Assembly: GCF_902167635.1 (NCBI RefSeq)
Contig: NZ_CABHMS010000006.1
Location: 62,001 to 126,000, forward strand
Direction: 5' to 3'
From: Chitinophaga vietnamensis
Lineage (GTDB): Bacteria > Bacteroidota > Bacteroidia > Chitinophagales > Chitinophagaceae
Length of the DNA stretch: 64,000 bases
In this document: positions 8,815 to 17,565 of the stretch, piece after piece
Numbering within the stretch: position 1 is the first letter of the stretch
Layout of the letters: every line of letters begins with the position of its first letter
Notes under the pieces: generated by a model
What the model saw: only the letters and a program-made list of their open reading frames with translations
The model's database searches: none
Told to the model about the DNA's origin: nothing
Program-made: the position numbers and the translations under genes

Positions 8815-9879
8815 TTATGCCATCACTTCCCTGTATAATTTCCTCAACACGAGAAACACACACGTAAAAAACACAGCGATGAAGCCTCCCAGGATCGCTC
8901 CTTTCAGCTTGCTTATTTTCTCTTTTTTTAGGGGTAAGGTAGGACGGTCCACAATCTGAATCAGGGGGGTTTCCTGTAGCATACTCATTTTGCTCACTTC
9001 AAGATTCTTCAATACCTCTCCATAAATAGTCTGCAAAATCATTTTGTCTCGCGTGTCCAATTCCAGGTTAACTGTAGCCACCCTTCTCGCAGGATTCTGG
9101 TTAATGTCCTGGGCGGCGGCAGTAGTATATGTTTTCTTATTCAGCAAGTGTTCAAGGGAATCTGCCTTTTGCTGGAGCCTGTCTACATTCACCTTGGACC
9201 GCATCGTTTTGGTCTCGATGTAGAAATTTGTCGCATTCCGCACCAGATTCTCCACGAACTCCTGAGAGAAAACTTCACTTTTTGAGTTACAAGTAGCAGA
9301 GATAAAGCTCAGCTTCTTGTCTATTTTCTCAACTACCAGATTTTTTTCCGATACCTCTTCATACAGTGCGCCCAGCACACTATCCTGCACTGGCGAAAAT
9401 TTACGGTTGGCATTTGCCGGGAGGGCTATGTTGGCCAATTCCGGCTTATTTTTCCAGAGCTTATGTTTGTTATAAATAGCGATGTAGAGATCTGCCAGAC
9501 TTGAATCCTTGCCTAATGTAGACGCTTTCGCCAGCAAGGTTTTTTCGATCATCAATTTGGATTTCAGGAAGCCGATCACATTATCTCCCGCAAATACGCC
9601 ACTGGTCGAAGCTCCCGACAAGTCAATACCGAACTGGCTCGCAATACCTGCGTACGCACTCAGAGGATTAGACTTGTTATCCTCCAACACGAAAGTAAGT
9701 TCAGCATTGTAAGTAGGTTTCTTAAGAATAGCATAAGCTATTCCCAAACCCGCTCCCACAACGCCAAAGATGAGAATCAGCAGCCATCTCTTCAGCAAAA
9801 AACCTGTCCATTTACGGACTTTTAGTATCAGTTCCTTGATCGACATTTCTGCGTCTCCTGCAATATTTTGCTGATCCAT
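8815..9879 (-). CDS. Wzz/GNVR chain-length determinant without kinase domain
   Basis: 354 residues. A first membrane segment near residues 33-52 ('WLLILIFGVVGAGLGIAYAI') is followed by a long periplasmic region with predicted coiled coil ('VDRLQQKADSLEHLLNKKTY'). A second segment sits near residues 325-345 ('GAILGGFIAVFFTCVFLV'), preceded by the proline-rich 'QIVDRPTLPLKKEKISKLKG' of Wzz proteins. The usual C-terminal BY-kinase domain of Wzc-type proteins is absent, and no kinase gene follows. It should set polymer length together with the Wzy-like polymerase and couple to the outer-membrane SLBB protein encoded 44 nt upstream. Confidence 0.92.
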   Translation of the reverse strand: MDQQNIAGDAEMSIKELILKVRKWTGFLLKRWLLILIFGVVGAGLGIAYAILKKPTYNAELTFVLEDNKSNPLSAYAGIASQFGIDLSGASTSGVFAGDNVIGFLKSKLMIEKTLLAKASTLGKDSSLADLYIAIYNKHKLWKNKPELANIALPANANRKFSPVQDSVLGALYEEVSEKNLVVEKIDKKLSFISATCNSKSEVFSQEFVENLVRNATNFYIETKTMRSKVNVDRLQQKADSLEHLLNKKTYTTAAAQDINQNPARRVATVNLELDTRDKMILQTIYGEVLKNLEVSKMSMLQETPLIQIVDRPTLPLKKEKISKLKGAILGGFIAVFFTCVFLVLRKLYREVMA

Positions 9880-9923
9880 TGAGCTTAATTTATGTTATAC
9901 CTTTAAATATGCTGTAAGAACTG

Positions 9924-12407
9924 TTACTTGATTTTATCCAATAGTGTAACGACAAGCAAAGCAACTGCCGCCAATCCGCTTGCTATGCCAACCGCTTCCT
10001 GGCCATTCAGTCCTTTTCGTTCTTTCCTGGATGGTACATAAATCTCTGCTCCGGGTTTCACTCTGGGGTAAGAGTTGAAGAATAATACCTTCCTGGTATT
10101 CTTCACTTCTCCATTTGCATAAACAATATAACTTCTTCTTCTCAGGCCCTGGGCTGTAAATCCGCCCGCTCCATGGATATAGTCCTTGAATGTATTCTTA
10201 TTATCATACCTGATCTTCTTGGGGAAGTACACTTCACCGAATACCTGTACAGTCTGCAATCTCTTTGGTACTTTGATCACGTCGCCTTCTTCCAGCAACA
10301 GATCGTATTTAGAACCAGGATGTTTCAGAATATGATCCAGGTTAATGCCCAACAGCTGCTCTCTTCTGTCTACAGCTGTCTGTAAACGTTTGATATCACT
10401 ACTATCCTGTAATTTATTGTAAAACACCTCCAATTTGTTGGCAAGCAGTGAACTGTCACTCTCGTTGATAAATGTTTTCCTGGTCATAACGGCGCCTTCC
10501 GCATAAGCTTCCGGACGCAGGCCGCCTGTTCTTCTGATCAGATCGGAGATACGTTCCGCGCGCGTGTTGATTGTATATTCTCCGGGGTAAACCACCTCTC
10601 CGTGGATCACCACATTAGCCTGGGATGAATAAGAAGGCGAACGGCGTACCACTACCTCATCAAACGGCTGTAATACAAATTTTACATCCGAATTACTGCT
10701 CAGGTCCGCGTTGATATCAAACTGTTTGATGATGGCCTTGGCGCTATCATTCCGATCATAACCTCCACTGTGGCGTATCCTGCGGGATATTTCTACATGT
10801 TGAATGGAAGCCGCATCTCTCAATCCGCCTGCCATTAAGATCAGGTCTTCCAGATGCATGCTGTCGGCATAGTTGAAATAACCCGGTTTGTTGACCTCAC
10901 CATCTATTCTCACTTCATATTCTTCCCGCAGATCCACTTTGGAATAGATCGTTACGCTATCTTCTTTCTGCAGTTGTGTATTATCTTTTCCGCTCAGTAC
11001 ATCCTTCACGTTGAAGTTCACATACAGTGGTGAAAAATCAGGCTGCAAGCGGCGGATAAGGCCTCTCGATAATGCCGCTACTTCTTTTACGCCGTCTGCT
11101 TTTTTGATCAGATCAGCGATGGTCATATTATTTTCCAGCGCATAGTTGCCAGGATGAAAAACAGCGCCTGTGATGGTAACCCTGTTACTGAAACGGTTCA
11201 GAATAGAGTCGATATAAAACTGGTCGCCGGACTTCAGGTGGAAAGAACCTATTTCGCTGGCCGGTACATTCACTACTTCTCTTTCTTTGTTGTTCACACG
11301 ATAGGCACGGATGATGTCTCTGAATGCCACATCCGTATAGCCGCCGGCGAAATCAATGACCTGTTGCAGGGTTTCATTTTCTTTTGCTTCAAATATAGCC
11401 GGGCGTTTCACTTCACCGGAAAGCTCTACCCTTGTCTTGTATGGATTTACCTTAACGATGTCCTGATCCTGCAATACGATATTATTGCTGAGATCACCAT
11501 GCGTTAGAAAATCATACAAATCAAATGTGGCGATCACAGATCCGTTACGGATCACCTGTATATTACGGAAGGAACCATTTTCATTAGGGCCTCCGGAAAC
11601 ATACAGCGCATTGGCTACAGTAGCCAGGGAAGGGATGGTGTATGATCCGGGAGTTGTGATCTCGCCAATCAATAATACCCGGATACTACGGATATTTCCA
11701 AGGGTGATCTGTACAAAGGTGTTGCCAGCCTTGATACCACTATATATAGCGGCAAGCTGTTTGGTAACGCGTACTTTTGCTTCTTCCATCGTCAGGCCGT
11801 TCACGTAAACCGGGCCCAGATTAGGGATGCGGATGTATCCATCAGGCGATACCTTCAAACGGTGCTGCACTTCGGAATAGCCATATACGTCTATCACGAT
11901 CTCATCCTCAGCTCCCAGACGATAGTTCGGCGGAGTGGGCATCCTTAGATTAGGCTCGAAAGTGAGATTTTTATTACTGAACAGCTCAGCGCCAAAGATG
12001 CGTTTTCTCTTCCTGGCCTGTTCCTCTTCTTCTTTCGTTTTATTCTTTTGGTCAATGCTGGGCTCAGATGTAGCGTCGTCTACCTTGCGGGTACCATACT
12101 GGTCATTTCTGCTGCTGTTCTTCTGAAAATTGCTGCTCAGTTCCTTGTCCAATCCCATCTGTTGTATGCGGGCCTTCAACTTGCTAACTTCAATATCGGG
12201 AATACCCTTTTGCTGAGCATAAGTATCTATATCCTCAAACGCAATATTGTTTTTCTTCATTTCAGCCACCAGCTGGCGTATTTGGTCATCAGACAGATTA
12301 TCGACCTTCATTTCCTTAATCTGCTCCTTGGATAACAAGGAACTCTGAGCGCTTACGCAAAAGCCAACAAACAGAAAAAACTGGATCAGCAATAATTTTT
12401 TGAACAT
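9924..12407 (-). CDS. SLBB-domain polysaccharide export protein (Wza-like outer-membrane exporter)
   Basis: 827 residues with an N-terminal signal sequence (FKKLLLIQFFLFVGFCVSAQ). A poly-export domain starts near residue 165 ('YRLGAEDEIVIDVYGYSEVQ'). About six SLBB repeats follow, each recognisable by the 'V.I.GEV..PG.Y' pattern at 'LLIGEITTPGSY', 'VELSGEVKRPAIFE', 'VTITGAVFHPGNY', 'RIDGEVNKPGYF', 'VIHGEVVYPGEY' and 'VQVFGEVYFPKKI'. A hydrophobic C-terminal segment ('IASGLAAVALLVVTLL') ends the protein. It is more than twice the length of E. coli Wza, as is common in Bacteroidota. It is the first gene of the operon and would form the outer-membrane exit channel. Confidence 0.93.
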   Translation of the reverse strand: MFKKLLLIQFFLFVGFCVSAQSSLLSKEQIKEMKVDNLSDDQIRQLVAEMKKNNIAFEDIDTYAQQKGIPDIEVSKLKARIQQMGLDKELSSNFQKNSSRNDQYGTRKVDDATSEPSIDQKNKTKEEEEQARKRKRIFGAELFSNKNLTFEPNLRMPTPPNYRLGAEDEIVIDVYGYSEVQHRLKVSPDGYIRIPNLGPVYVNGLTMEEAKVRVTKQLAAIYSGIKAGNTFVQITLGNIRSIRVLLIGEITTPGSYTIPSLATVANALYVSGGPNENGSFRNIQVIRNGSVIATFDLYDFLTHGDLSNNIVLQDQDIVKVNPYKTRVELSGEVKRPAIFEAKENETLQQVIDFAGGYTDVAFRDIIRAYRVNNKEREVVNVPASEIGSFHLKSGDQFYIDSILNRFSNRVTITGAVFHPGNYALENNMTIADLIKKADGVKEVAALSRGLIRRLQPDFSPLYVNFNVKDVLSGKDNTQLQKEDSVTIYSKVDLREEYEVRIDGEVNKPGYFNYADSMHLEDLILMAGGLRDAASIQHVEISRRIRHSGGYDRNDSAKAIIKQFDINADLSSNSDVKFVLQPFDEVVVRRSPSYSSQANVVIHGEVVYPGEYTINTRAERISDLIRRTGGLRPEAYAEGAVMTRKTFINESDSSLLANKLEVFYNKLQDSSDIKRLQTAVDRREQLLGINLDHILKHPGSKYDLLLEEGDVIKVPKRLQTVQVFGEVYFPKKIRYDNKNTFKDYIHGAGGFTAQGLRRRSYIVYANGEVKNTRKVLFFNSYPRVKPGAEIYVPSRKERKGLNGQEAVGIASGLAAVALLVVTLLDKIK

Positions 12408-12492
12408 GTATTTCAGGATATATTACTTTCTCGAATACTTTTTTCCGCAGACAATTTCAGGATTACTGGTTGAAATTCTGCTAAATAAGGTG

Positions 12493-12500
12493 CAAATCTA
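12493..12500 (-). promoter_or_regulatory. Bacteroidota -7 element for the polysaccharide operon
   Basis: On the minus strand this reads TAGATTTG, a match to TAnnTTTG. It lies about 85 nt upstream of the SLBB export gene. The -33 TTTG partner is poor (TTTA-like). It is the best promoter candidate for the ten-gene polysaccharide operon. Confidence 0.5.
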
Positions 12501-12935
12501 TATAAAATAACATATAAATGTTACAGGAATTATAATAGGAACCCCCTCTTTTTACTCCCAAGTAGCACGTAACTTATTTTGCCTGCAGACGCGTCCCTCC
12601 CCATCAGAATCATGCCGGATTCCTCCGGGGTTAAACCAAATATAAATTTTAAGCCGATTATAATATTTACATAAATTATAATATTAAAAGACAATAATTA
12701 TATAAGATACCTGCAATCCATTTTCCCGGATTTTCCGTTAATGTATAAAGAGCGCTTACTAAATCAGCGGATTTACCTGTAACCATAAAGTTAAGTTTCA
12801 ATTAAAAGATCCCCACTTTTCGCTTTTCCTGTAAAGGGAGACTTGCGGCAGATTAGTTATGGTGGCCCCTTTGCCGGTTAAAATAATATTTGACTATAAT
12901 ACGTAAGGCTTCAGAATTGCTGCTCACCCGAGCAT

Positions 12936-12943
12936 TAGTTTTG
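12936..12943 (+). promoter_or_regulatory. Bacteroidota -7 element for the ECF sigma gene
   Basis: TAGTTTTG matches TAnnTTTG and sits 32 nt before the ATG at 12976, giving a leader of about 25 nt. The upstream TTG near 12917 is a weak -33 partner. It suggests transcription by the housekeeping sigma factor. Confidence 0.5.
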
Positions 12944-12975
12944 TTTAAATTAGTTAAGGCAAAAACTAAACAAAT

Positions 12976-13476
12976 ATGTCATCTGTTGAATTTAACACCT
13001 TGCTTGTCGGGAATGCCGATTTCCTCAAACCCTTTGCATTCACCCTCACCAAAGATGCCGAACAGGCCAAAGACCTCTACCAGGAAACACTGGTCCGTGC
13101 ATTATCTAACCGGGAAAAATACCTGGAAGGCACCAACATCCGGGCATGGCTCTTCACCATCATGCGTAACATTTTCATCAATCACTACCGCAAAAAGATG
13201 AAACAACGCATCATCAGCGAACCCGCACTCAGCAACTTCTTTATTAACTACCAGCAAGGTATGGTAGGGAACAGGGCAGAATCCAATCTGCGGACAAAAG
13301 ACATTCACCTGGCAGTATTTCACCTGCCACCTATTTTCAAACATCCATTCCTGTTATACTATGAGGGGTATAAATATTTCGAGATAGCAGACATGCTCCA
13401 GGAGCCCCTGGGCACCATCAAAAGCAGGATACACTTTGCAAGGAAAATGCTGAAGACAAAAGTGAAAATAAATTAA
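12976..13476 (+). CDS. RNA polymerase ECF-type sigma factor (sigma-70 family)
   Basis: 166 residues. Region 2 spans about 10-75 ('DAEQAKDLYQETLVRALSNR', 'NIRAWLFTIMRNIFINHYRK') with the core-binding 'D..QE.L.RA' motif. Region 4 spans about 105-160 ('FLLYYEGYKYFEIADMLQEP', 'GTIKSRIHFARKML'), forming the -35 helix-turn-helix. The length is normal for a small extracytoplasmic-function sigma factor. No anti-sigma gene is adjacent: the next features are a tRNA and a membrane enzyme on the opposite strand. This resembles the stand-alone ECF sigma factors common in Bacteroidota. What it regulates cannot be read here. Confidence 0.93.
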   Translation: MSSVEFNTLLVGNADFLKPFAFTLTKDAEQAKDLYQETLVRALSNREKYLEGTNIRAWLFTIMRNIFINHYRKKMKQRIISEPALSNFFINYQQGMVGNRAESNLRTKDIHLAVFHLPPIFKHPFLLYYEGYKYFEIADMLQEPLGTIKSRIHFARKMLKTKVKIN

Positions 13477-13477
13477 C

Positions 13478-13547
13478 AGGTTACGGACGGATTCAAACCG
13501 TCGTCAAGGTTTTGCGGACCTTTACCTCGTCTCTCGGCCACGTAACC
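13478..13547 (-). tRNA. tRNA-Cys (GCA), atypical D- and T-loops
   Basis: The minus strand folds as a cloverleaf of 70 nt. The acceptor stem GGTTACG/CGTAACC has 7 pairs. The anticodon arm is AAGGT-CCGCAAA-ACCTT with anticodon GCA, and the T arm is GACGG-TTTGAAT-CCGTC. The discriminator is U73, the cysteine identity base. No CCA is encoded. The D arm is short (GCCG-AGAGACG-AGGT) and lacks the usual GG pair. The T-loop has T instead of C at position 56. Aligned by position, A19 and U56 could replace the G19-C56 elbow pair. It starts 13 nt after the stop codon of the desaturase gene on the same strand, so it may be co-transcribed. A decayed copy is the alternative. Confidence 0.85.
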
Positions 13548-13559
13548 TGTATAAAAAGA

Positions 13560-14774
13560 TCAGTTAGCCACCCCGTACACCAGCTGCAAATAACGCTGCC
13601 GCAGCCGTGTATGAAAATAGAAAGCCATTACCATCAGCGAGGCCGCCCCCAACAACACCGCCGGGCTGGGCCAGCAATAATATAAAGCAAGACTCAACAC
13701 CACATACCGTGCGTATTCCAGGTAGAATACCCATTGCTTCTGCTCCAGGATGGCGCCGCAGTTGATCAGGGTCAACAAAATGAGCAGGACCACACACACC
13801 TGGATGAACACCGGCACGTAGTGTTCCATCAAAAGAAAGCTGAACAACAGTATCAACACGGAAGCCACCTGCCATACCACATAGTTATTCAGTTTAGGCG
13901 TTTCCGTTATACTGTCGTTGCGCAACAGGAAACGTTCTTCCAACACCTGCCGTGCCGCCGGGTCCACATTATCCGGCTTGCCGAAGATGATACGCAGCCG
14001 GCTCCTCCAGCCAGTGGCACGTTTCACGGAATACAGCATTTCCAAAAAGAAATGGAAATGTTGCCACAGGAAACTATTGCTCTGCAAAGGTTTGGTGAGG
14101 CCATATGCCGGCTCCTCCCCCTCCTTGGTAAAAGTGCCAAATAATTTATCCCAGATGATGAAAACATCTCCGTAATTTTTATCGAGATATTGCGGATTGC
14201 TGGCATGATGCACACGGTGATGCGAAGGCGTTACCAATATATACTCCAGGATGCCCAGCTTACCAATGGTACGGGTATGAATGAAGAAAGGATACAAGCC
14301 ATGTACCAGTAACATGCTGGTGATCATCGCCGGCGGAAAGCCGATCACCGGTAATATCGCCCAGAAGCCCGTCCGGATGAATGCCTGGAACACCGTGATC
14401 CGCGCAGATACAGTATAATTGAACTCCTCACTCTGATGATGCACCACATGCGCACACCAGAACAAAGTGACTTCATGCGCCAGGCGGTGATACCAATACC
14501 AAACAAAATCTGTACACAACAACAAAGCCACCCATAACAGCACACTCGCCCGGATATTGAAAATAGCGTAGTGGCGGTATAAATAATCATATACGAAATA
14601 GAATATGCCCACCGTAAACGTGTCGGCCAGGCGCTCTGCAATCCCTATACTCAGGTTGCTGATAGAATCGTTGAACCGGAAATACCGCTTGCCCTTTTTC
14701 GTTGATACCAGGTACTCCAACCCGATGAAAGCCAGAAAGAAGGGTACCGCAAATGCCAGATAGTTTAAATGCAC
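13560..14774 (-). CDS. Sterol desaturase / fatty acid hydroxylase family membrane protein
   Basis: 404 residues with several hydrophobic segments. The conserved histidine boxes of the di-iron hydroxylase superfamily are present: 'WYHRLAHEVTLFW' (HxxxH), 'AHVVHHQSEEFN' (HxxHH) and 'PSHHRVHHASN' (HxxHH), between residues ~95 and 190. The enzyme should insert oxygen into a lipid chain or ring at the inner membrane using O2. After residue ~270 a second hydrophobic block ('VLILLFSFLLMEHYVPVFIQ') adds further membrane spans, as in related Bacteroidota proteins. The substrate is unknown. A tRNA-Cys follows 13 nt after the stop. Confidence 0.9.
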   Translation of the reverse strand: MHLNYLAFAVPFFLAFIGLEYLVSTKKGKRYFRFNDSISNLSIGIAERLADTFTVGIFYFVYDYLYRHYAIFNIRASVLLWVALLLCTDFVWYWYHRLAHEVTLFWCAHVVHHQSEEFNYTVSARITVFQAFIRTGFWAILPVIGFPPAMITSMLLVHGLYPFFIHTRTIGKLGILEYILVTPSHHRVHHASNPQYLDKNYGDVFIIWDKLFGTFTKEGEEPAYGLTKPLQSNSFLWQHFHFFLEMLYSVKRATGWRSRLRIIFGKPDNVDPAARQVLEERFLLRNDSITETPKLNNYVVWQVASVLILLFSFLLMEHYVPVFIQVCVVLLILLTLINCGAILEQKQWVFYLEYARYVVLSLALYYCWPSPAVLLGAASLMVMAFYFHTRLRQRYLQLVYGVAN

Positions 14775-14956
14775 GGTTTAAAATTTTGAAACACAGGAAT
14801 CTGTTGCCGCCGCCAGCACTACGCATGACACAGGCATAGCGTATGGCACAGGTCCATACACGGGTATTCATTTTATAATTATCAGGTGGTGGTAAACGTT
14901 GCAATAATAGGCAATAAATTTTAATTATCCTACTATTTTTGTAGACTAATAAAAAG

Positions 14957-14992
14957 GAAAGGTGAAAAGCAGCAAACTGCCTTTCACCTTCA
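14957..14992 (-). terminator. Rho-independent terminator after rtcB
   Basis: On the minus strand, AAGGTGAAAGGCAG pairs with CTGCTTTTCACCTT (one mismatch) around a TTTG loop, followed by a T-rich tail. It lies 27 nt after the rtcB stop codon. Confidence 0.8.
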
Positions 14993-15018
14993 CGATTACA
15001 TATGATACGAGAGAATGA

Positions 15019-16431
15019 TCAATCTTCTGCAGGGCCGCCATCCGCCATTCTCACCACTTTCGGTTCGAAACGCCCTACTACCTCTACCAGTGCCGCCTGC
15101 CGCGCCATTACAGTACGGATATCTTTGTAGGCGCCAGGCGCCTCGTCAAGGCCGCCACCAATCAGGGTTACACCGGCTTGTTCCAAGGCTTTTCTCATCT
15201 CATGACCTGTGATAGTTTGTTCTGCTTTTGTTCTCGACATCCTTCTACCGGCGCCATGTGAGGCGGAGTCCAGACTATCGGCATCGCCTTTGCCTCTTAC
15301 AATAAAACCGGGTGCGGTCATAGAGCCAGGGATAACACCCAGCACGCCCTTACCCGCCGGGGTAGCGCCTTTCCGGTGCACGATCACTTCCCTACCCTGA
15401 TGCACTTCTTTCCAGGCGAAGTTATGATGGTTCTCCACCCTTGCCAGCAAAGTAGCGCCCATAGCCTTGATCAGCCGTTTATGGATCAGGTGGTGACATG
15501 CGGAAGCATAGTCGCCGGCCAGGTTCATTGCCAGCCAGTATTCTTGTCCGGCTTCAGTATCAAGGTCCAGCCAGGCCAGGTGTTTAGCATAATCCGGCAG
15601 TTGACAAAGTTCCTTCGCCAGTTTGGTATAATGCCCCGCAATCTGTGCGCCCAGGCCTCTGGAGCCGGAATGCGACAACAGACCTATATACCTTCCTGGC
15701 GCCAGCTGCCATTCATTGCCGGCATCGGTGATCTCTACTACGCCCCATTCCACGAAATGATTACCGGAACCGGAAGTACCCAGCTGACCAGCGGCTTTAT
15801 CATACAGGTGACGCAGAAAAGGGATCTCGTTAAATTCATTTCTTTCCAATACGGCATCTGCTTCTCTCTTCTTCCATTCCTCGCCAGCGCCGAATTTGGT
15901 CCAGGTGGTCAATTCTTTTTTATACTTACCAGCATGGCCTTCGAGCGTATGTTCCGGCAGGTCAAGGATACTCAAGCACATCCGGCATCCGATGTCCACG
16001 CCAACGCCATAAGGGATCACAGCGTTTTCAGCAGCGAGCACCCCACCGATAGGCAGCCCATAGCCCTGATGGGCATCCGGCATCAATGCGCCGGCAACGG
16101 CCACTGGCAGGCGCACAGCGGTATTCATCTGTCTCAATGCACCTTCTTCTATAAAGTCTTCACCAAAAATGTTGTACGCTACGGGCGTTTCCCGTAATGG
16201 TATCACTTTCGGTCTGGTATCCTCTACTAATTTAACGGCGATCTTTCCTAATACTTCATCTGCGATGAATGCCTGCGGATCGGCGAGGATGTTTTTCATC
16301 ATATCGGCAATCTCCGCTTCATCTGTATGTTTATAATGTTGGGCTATAACGTTAAGGGCTACACTGATCACCGGCGCCTGCGGGTAACCTAAGGCCAGTA
16401 GCCATTTCCCGGTGATGTTTGGTTTTGTCAT
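15019..16431 (-). CDS. rtcB: RNA-splicing ligase RtcB
   Basis: 470 residues. RtcB joins RNA 2',3'-cyclic phosphate (or 3'-phosphate) ends to 5'-OH ends using GTP and Mn2+. Diagnostic motifs appear in order: 'MPDAHQGYGLPIGGVLA', 'GVGVDIGCRMCLS' (metal-binding Asp and Cys), 'GTSGSGNHFVEWG', 'SHSGSRGLGAQIA', 'ENHHNFAWKE', 'HRKGATPA' and 'SASHGAGRRMSR', with the histidine that is guanylylated. All metal ligands visible in the family are retained. It follows an AAA+ ATPase gene by 54 nt on the same strand, suggesting an RNA-repair operon. No rtcA cyclase, archease or RtcR-type regulator is visible nearby. Confidence 0.97.
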   Translation of the reverse strand: MTKPNITGKWLLALGYPQAPVISVALNVIAQHYKHTDEAEIADMMKNILADPQAFIADEVLGKIAVKLVEDTRPKVIPLRETPVAYNIFGEDFIEEGALRQMNTAVRLPVAVAGALMPDAHQGYGLPIGGVLAAENAVIPYGVGVDIGCRMCLSILDLPEHTLEGHAGKYKKELTTWTKFGAGEEWKKREADAVLERNEFNEIPFLRHLYDKAAGQLGTSGSGNHFVEWGVVEITDAGNEWQLAPGRYIGLLSHSGSRGLGAQIAGHYTKLAKELCQLPDYAKHLAWLDLDTEAGQEYWLAMNLAGDYASACHHLIHKRLIKAMGATLLARVENHHNFAWKEVHQGREVIVHRKGATPAGKGVLGVIPGSMTAPGFIVRGKGDADSLDSASHGAGRRMSRTKAEQTITGHEMRKALEQAGVTLIGGGLDEAPGAYKDIRTVMARQAALVEVVGRFEPKVVRMADGGPAED

Positions 16432-16485
16432 ATCTGTTTTGTTGATCCCGGCGCCGCCGCAGCAGCACCGGGGTATAATGAATGA

Positions 16486-17535
16486 TTATGCGGTGGCTCT
16501 TCTGAAGCCGATCACCTGCGGTGTTTTTTCCACAGCCACCTGGTGTGGATTGGCAATCTCGGCGATAGTCATGGGCTCCGCGATCTCGCGGTTAAAACCG
16601 AGGTGTTGTGATAAACGCTGCGCTTTCTGTAGCGATAGCTTGCCAAATTCATATTTGGCAATGAGCCTGCCCTTGCGCAATAAAGCACTGTCTACTGCAG
16701 ACAGGTCGCTGTTGAAAGAGCACACCAGCTGCACATTCAGGCAATCGGCCAGCAGGCCGTCGCTCAGGTTCAACAGGTTGGATACTGCCGATTTTCCGGA
16801 GATACGCCTGTCCATGATCACGCTTTCTGCATCTTCAATGATCACCACGCTATTGGGATTATCGATCAGGAGGTCCATGAATCCCGGATCCATGATGTTA
16901 TTGGCCATCTCCGGCGATACAAAGAGTATCTTCTTTTTGATCTTCCCGATAAGGTAACGCAAATAAGTCGTTTTTCCAGTGCCGGGTAATCCGTGCAGCA
17001 GCACGATCCCTTTGTCTTTATCTTTCTTCAGGCGTGTTTGTATCATTTTATCCACTTCTTTGAAATCGTCTTCATAATAAAGATCCAGGTCGAGCTGGGT
17101 GCGTTTGATCTCCATGCTTTTAAGTGCCAGGCCGCCTCTGGCGGCGATTGCAATGAGATTGATCTCATGCGGCTCACGCCGTTGGCGACGTTTGAAAGCA
17201 GCGATCTTCGGTGTAATGGCCGCGATAAATTCATCATTATTGCCATCGTGGAAGATATCGCAGAAATTGTCGTCGAAATGTATCAGCACATTATGCCCGA
17301 ACACAAATATGCTCTCGGAGTGCGTATACTTTTTCTTCTTTGTTTTATAATCTGTACTTCGGTAAATCTGTTTAATCTGTGCTGCACAGGTTGTAGCAAC
17401 CCAATCCGCAGCCTTCTCTCCATCTATGTTATAGAGGTTACTGACGTTTGGCAGTTTGTTGAAAGTGTGTATATAAACAGATTGTGCATTTAAAAAGTTA
17501 CTATTCTGCAGGTAAATGCATTCTTGTGTGTTCAT
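16486..17535 (-). CDS. AAA+ family ATPase encoded upstream of rtcB
   Basis: 349 residues. The N-terminal half (~1-170) has no recognised motif. The C-terminal AAA+ module has Walker A 'LLHGLPGTGKTTYLRYL' (~res 180), Walker B 'NSVVIIEDAESVIMDRR', sensor-1 Asn in 'VCSFNSDLSAVD', and the arginine-finger region 'ALLRKGRLIAKYEFG'. Its proximity to rtcB on the same strand suggests it remodels RNA or protein substrates for ligation, but that is inference. It is not the sigma-54 activator RtcR, since the GAFTGA-type loop is absent. A promoter-like TAAATTTG lies 63 nt upstream of the ATG. Confidence 0.85.
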   Translation of the reverse strand: MNTQECIYLQNSNFLNAQSVYIHTFNKLPNVSNLYNIDGEKAADWVATTCAAQIKQIYRSTDYKTKKKKYTHSESIFVFGHNVLIHFDDNFCDIFHDGNNDEFIAAITPKIAAFKRRQRREPHEINLIAIAARGGLALKSMEIKRTQLDLDLYYEDDFKEVDKMIQTRLKKDKDKGIVLLHGLPGTGKTTYLRYLIGKIKKKILFVSPEMANNIMDPGFMDLLIDNPNSVVIIEDAESVIMDRRISGKSAVSNLLNLSDGLLADCLNVQLVCSFNSDLSAVDSALLRKGRLIAKYEFGKLSLQKAQRLSQHLGFNREIAEPMTIAEIANPHQVAVEKTPQVIGFRRATA

Positions 17536-17565
17536 TTTCGTATAGTCTTTTTTTTAGATAAAGAC

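Larger units (their letters stand above)
12408..12975. other. Divergent intergenic region between polysaccharide operon and ECF sigma gene
   Basis: 568 nt without a supported gene. It separates the leftward export operon from the rightward sigma gene. Very AT-rich DNA near 12640-12710 carries two copies of the 11-mer ATTATAATATT at 12657-12667 and 12675-12685, 18 bp apart on the same strand. That spacing could suit a DNA-binding dimer. Promoter-like -7 elements lie at both ends and are listed separately. I see no tRNA, riboswitch or insertion sequence here. Confidence 0.6.

Noticed and set aside
8648-8863. 71-codon frame in the gap between the flippase and chain-length genes
   Set aside because: It overlaps the end of the chain-length gene and has no recognisable domain or promoter.
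14587-14904. 105-codon frame overlapping the start of the desaturase gene
   Set aside because: Most of it lies out of frame within the desaturase coding region.
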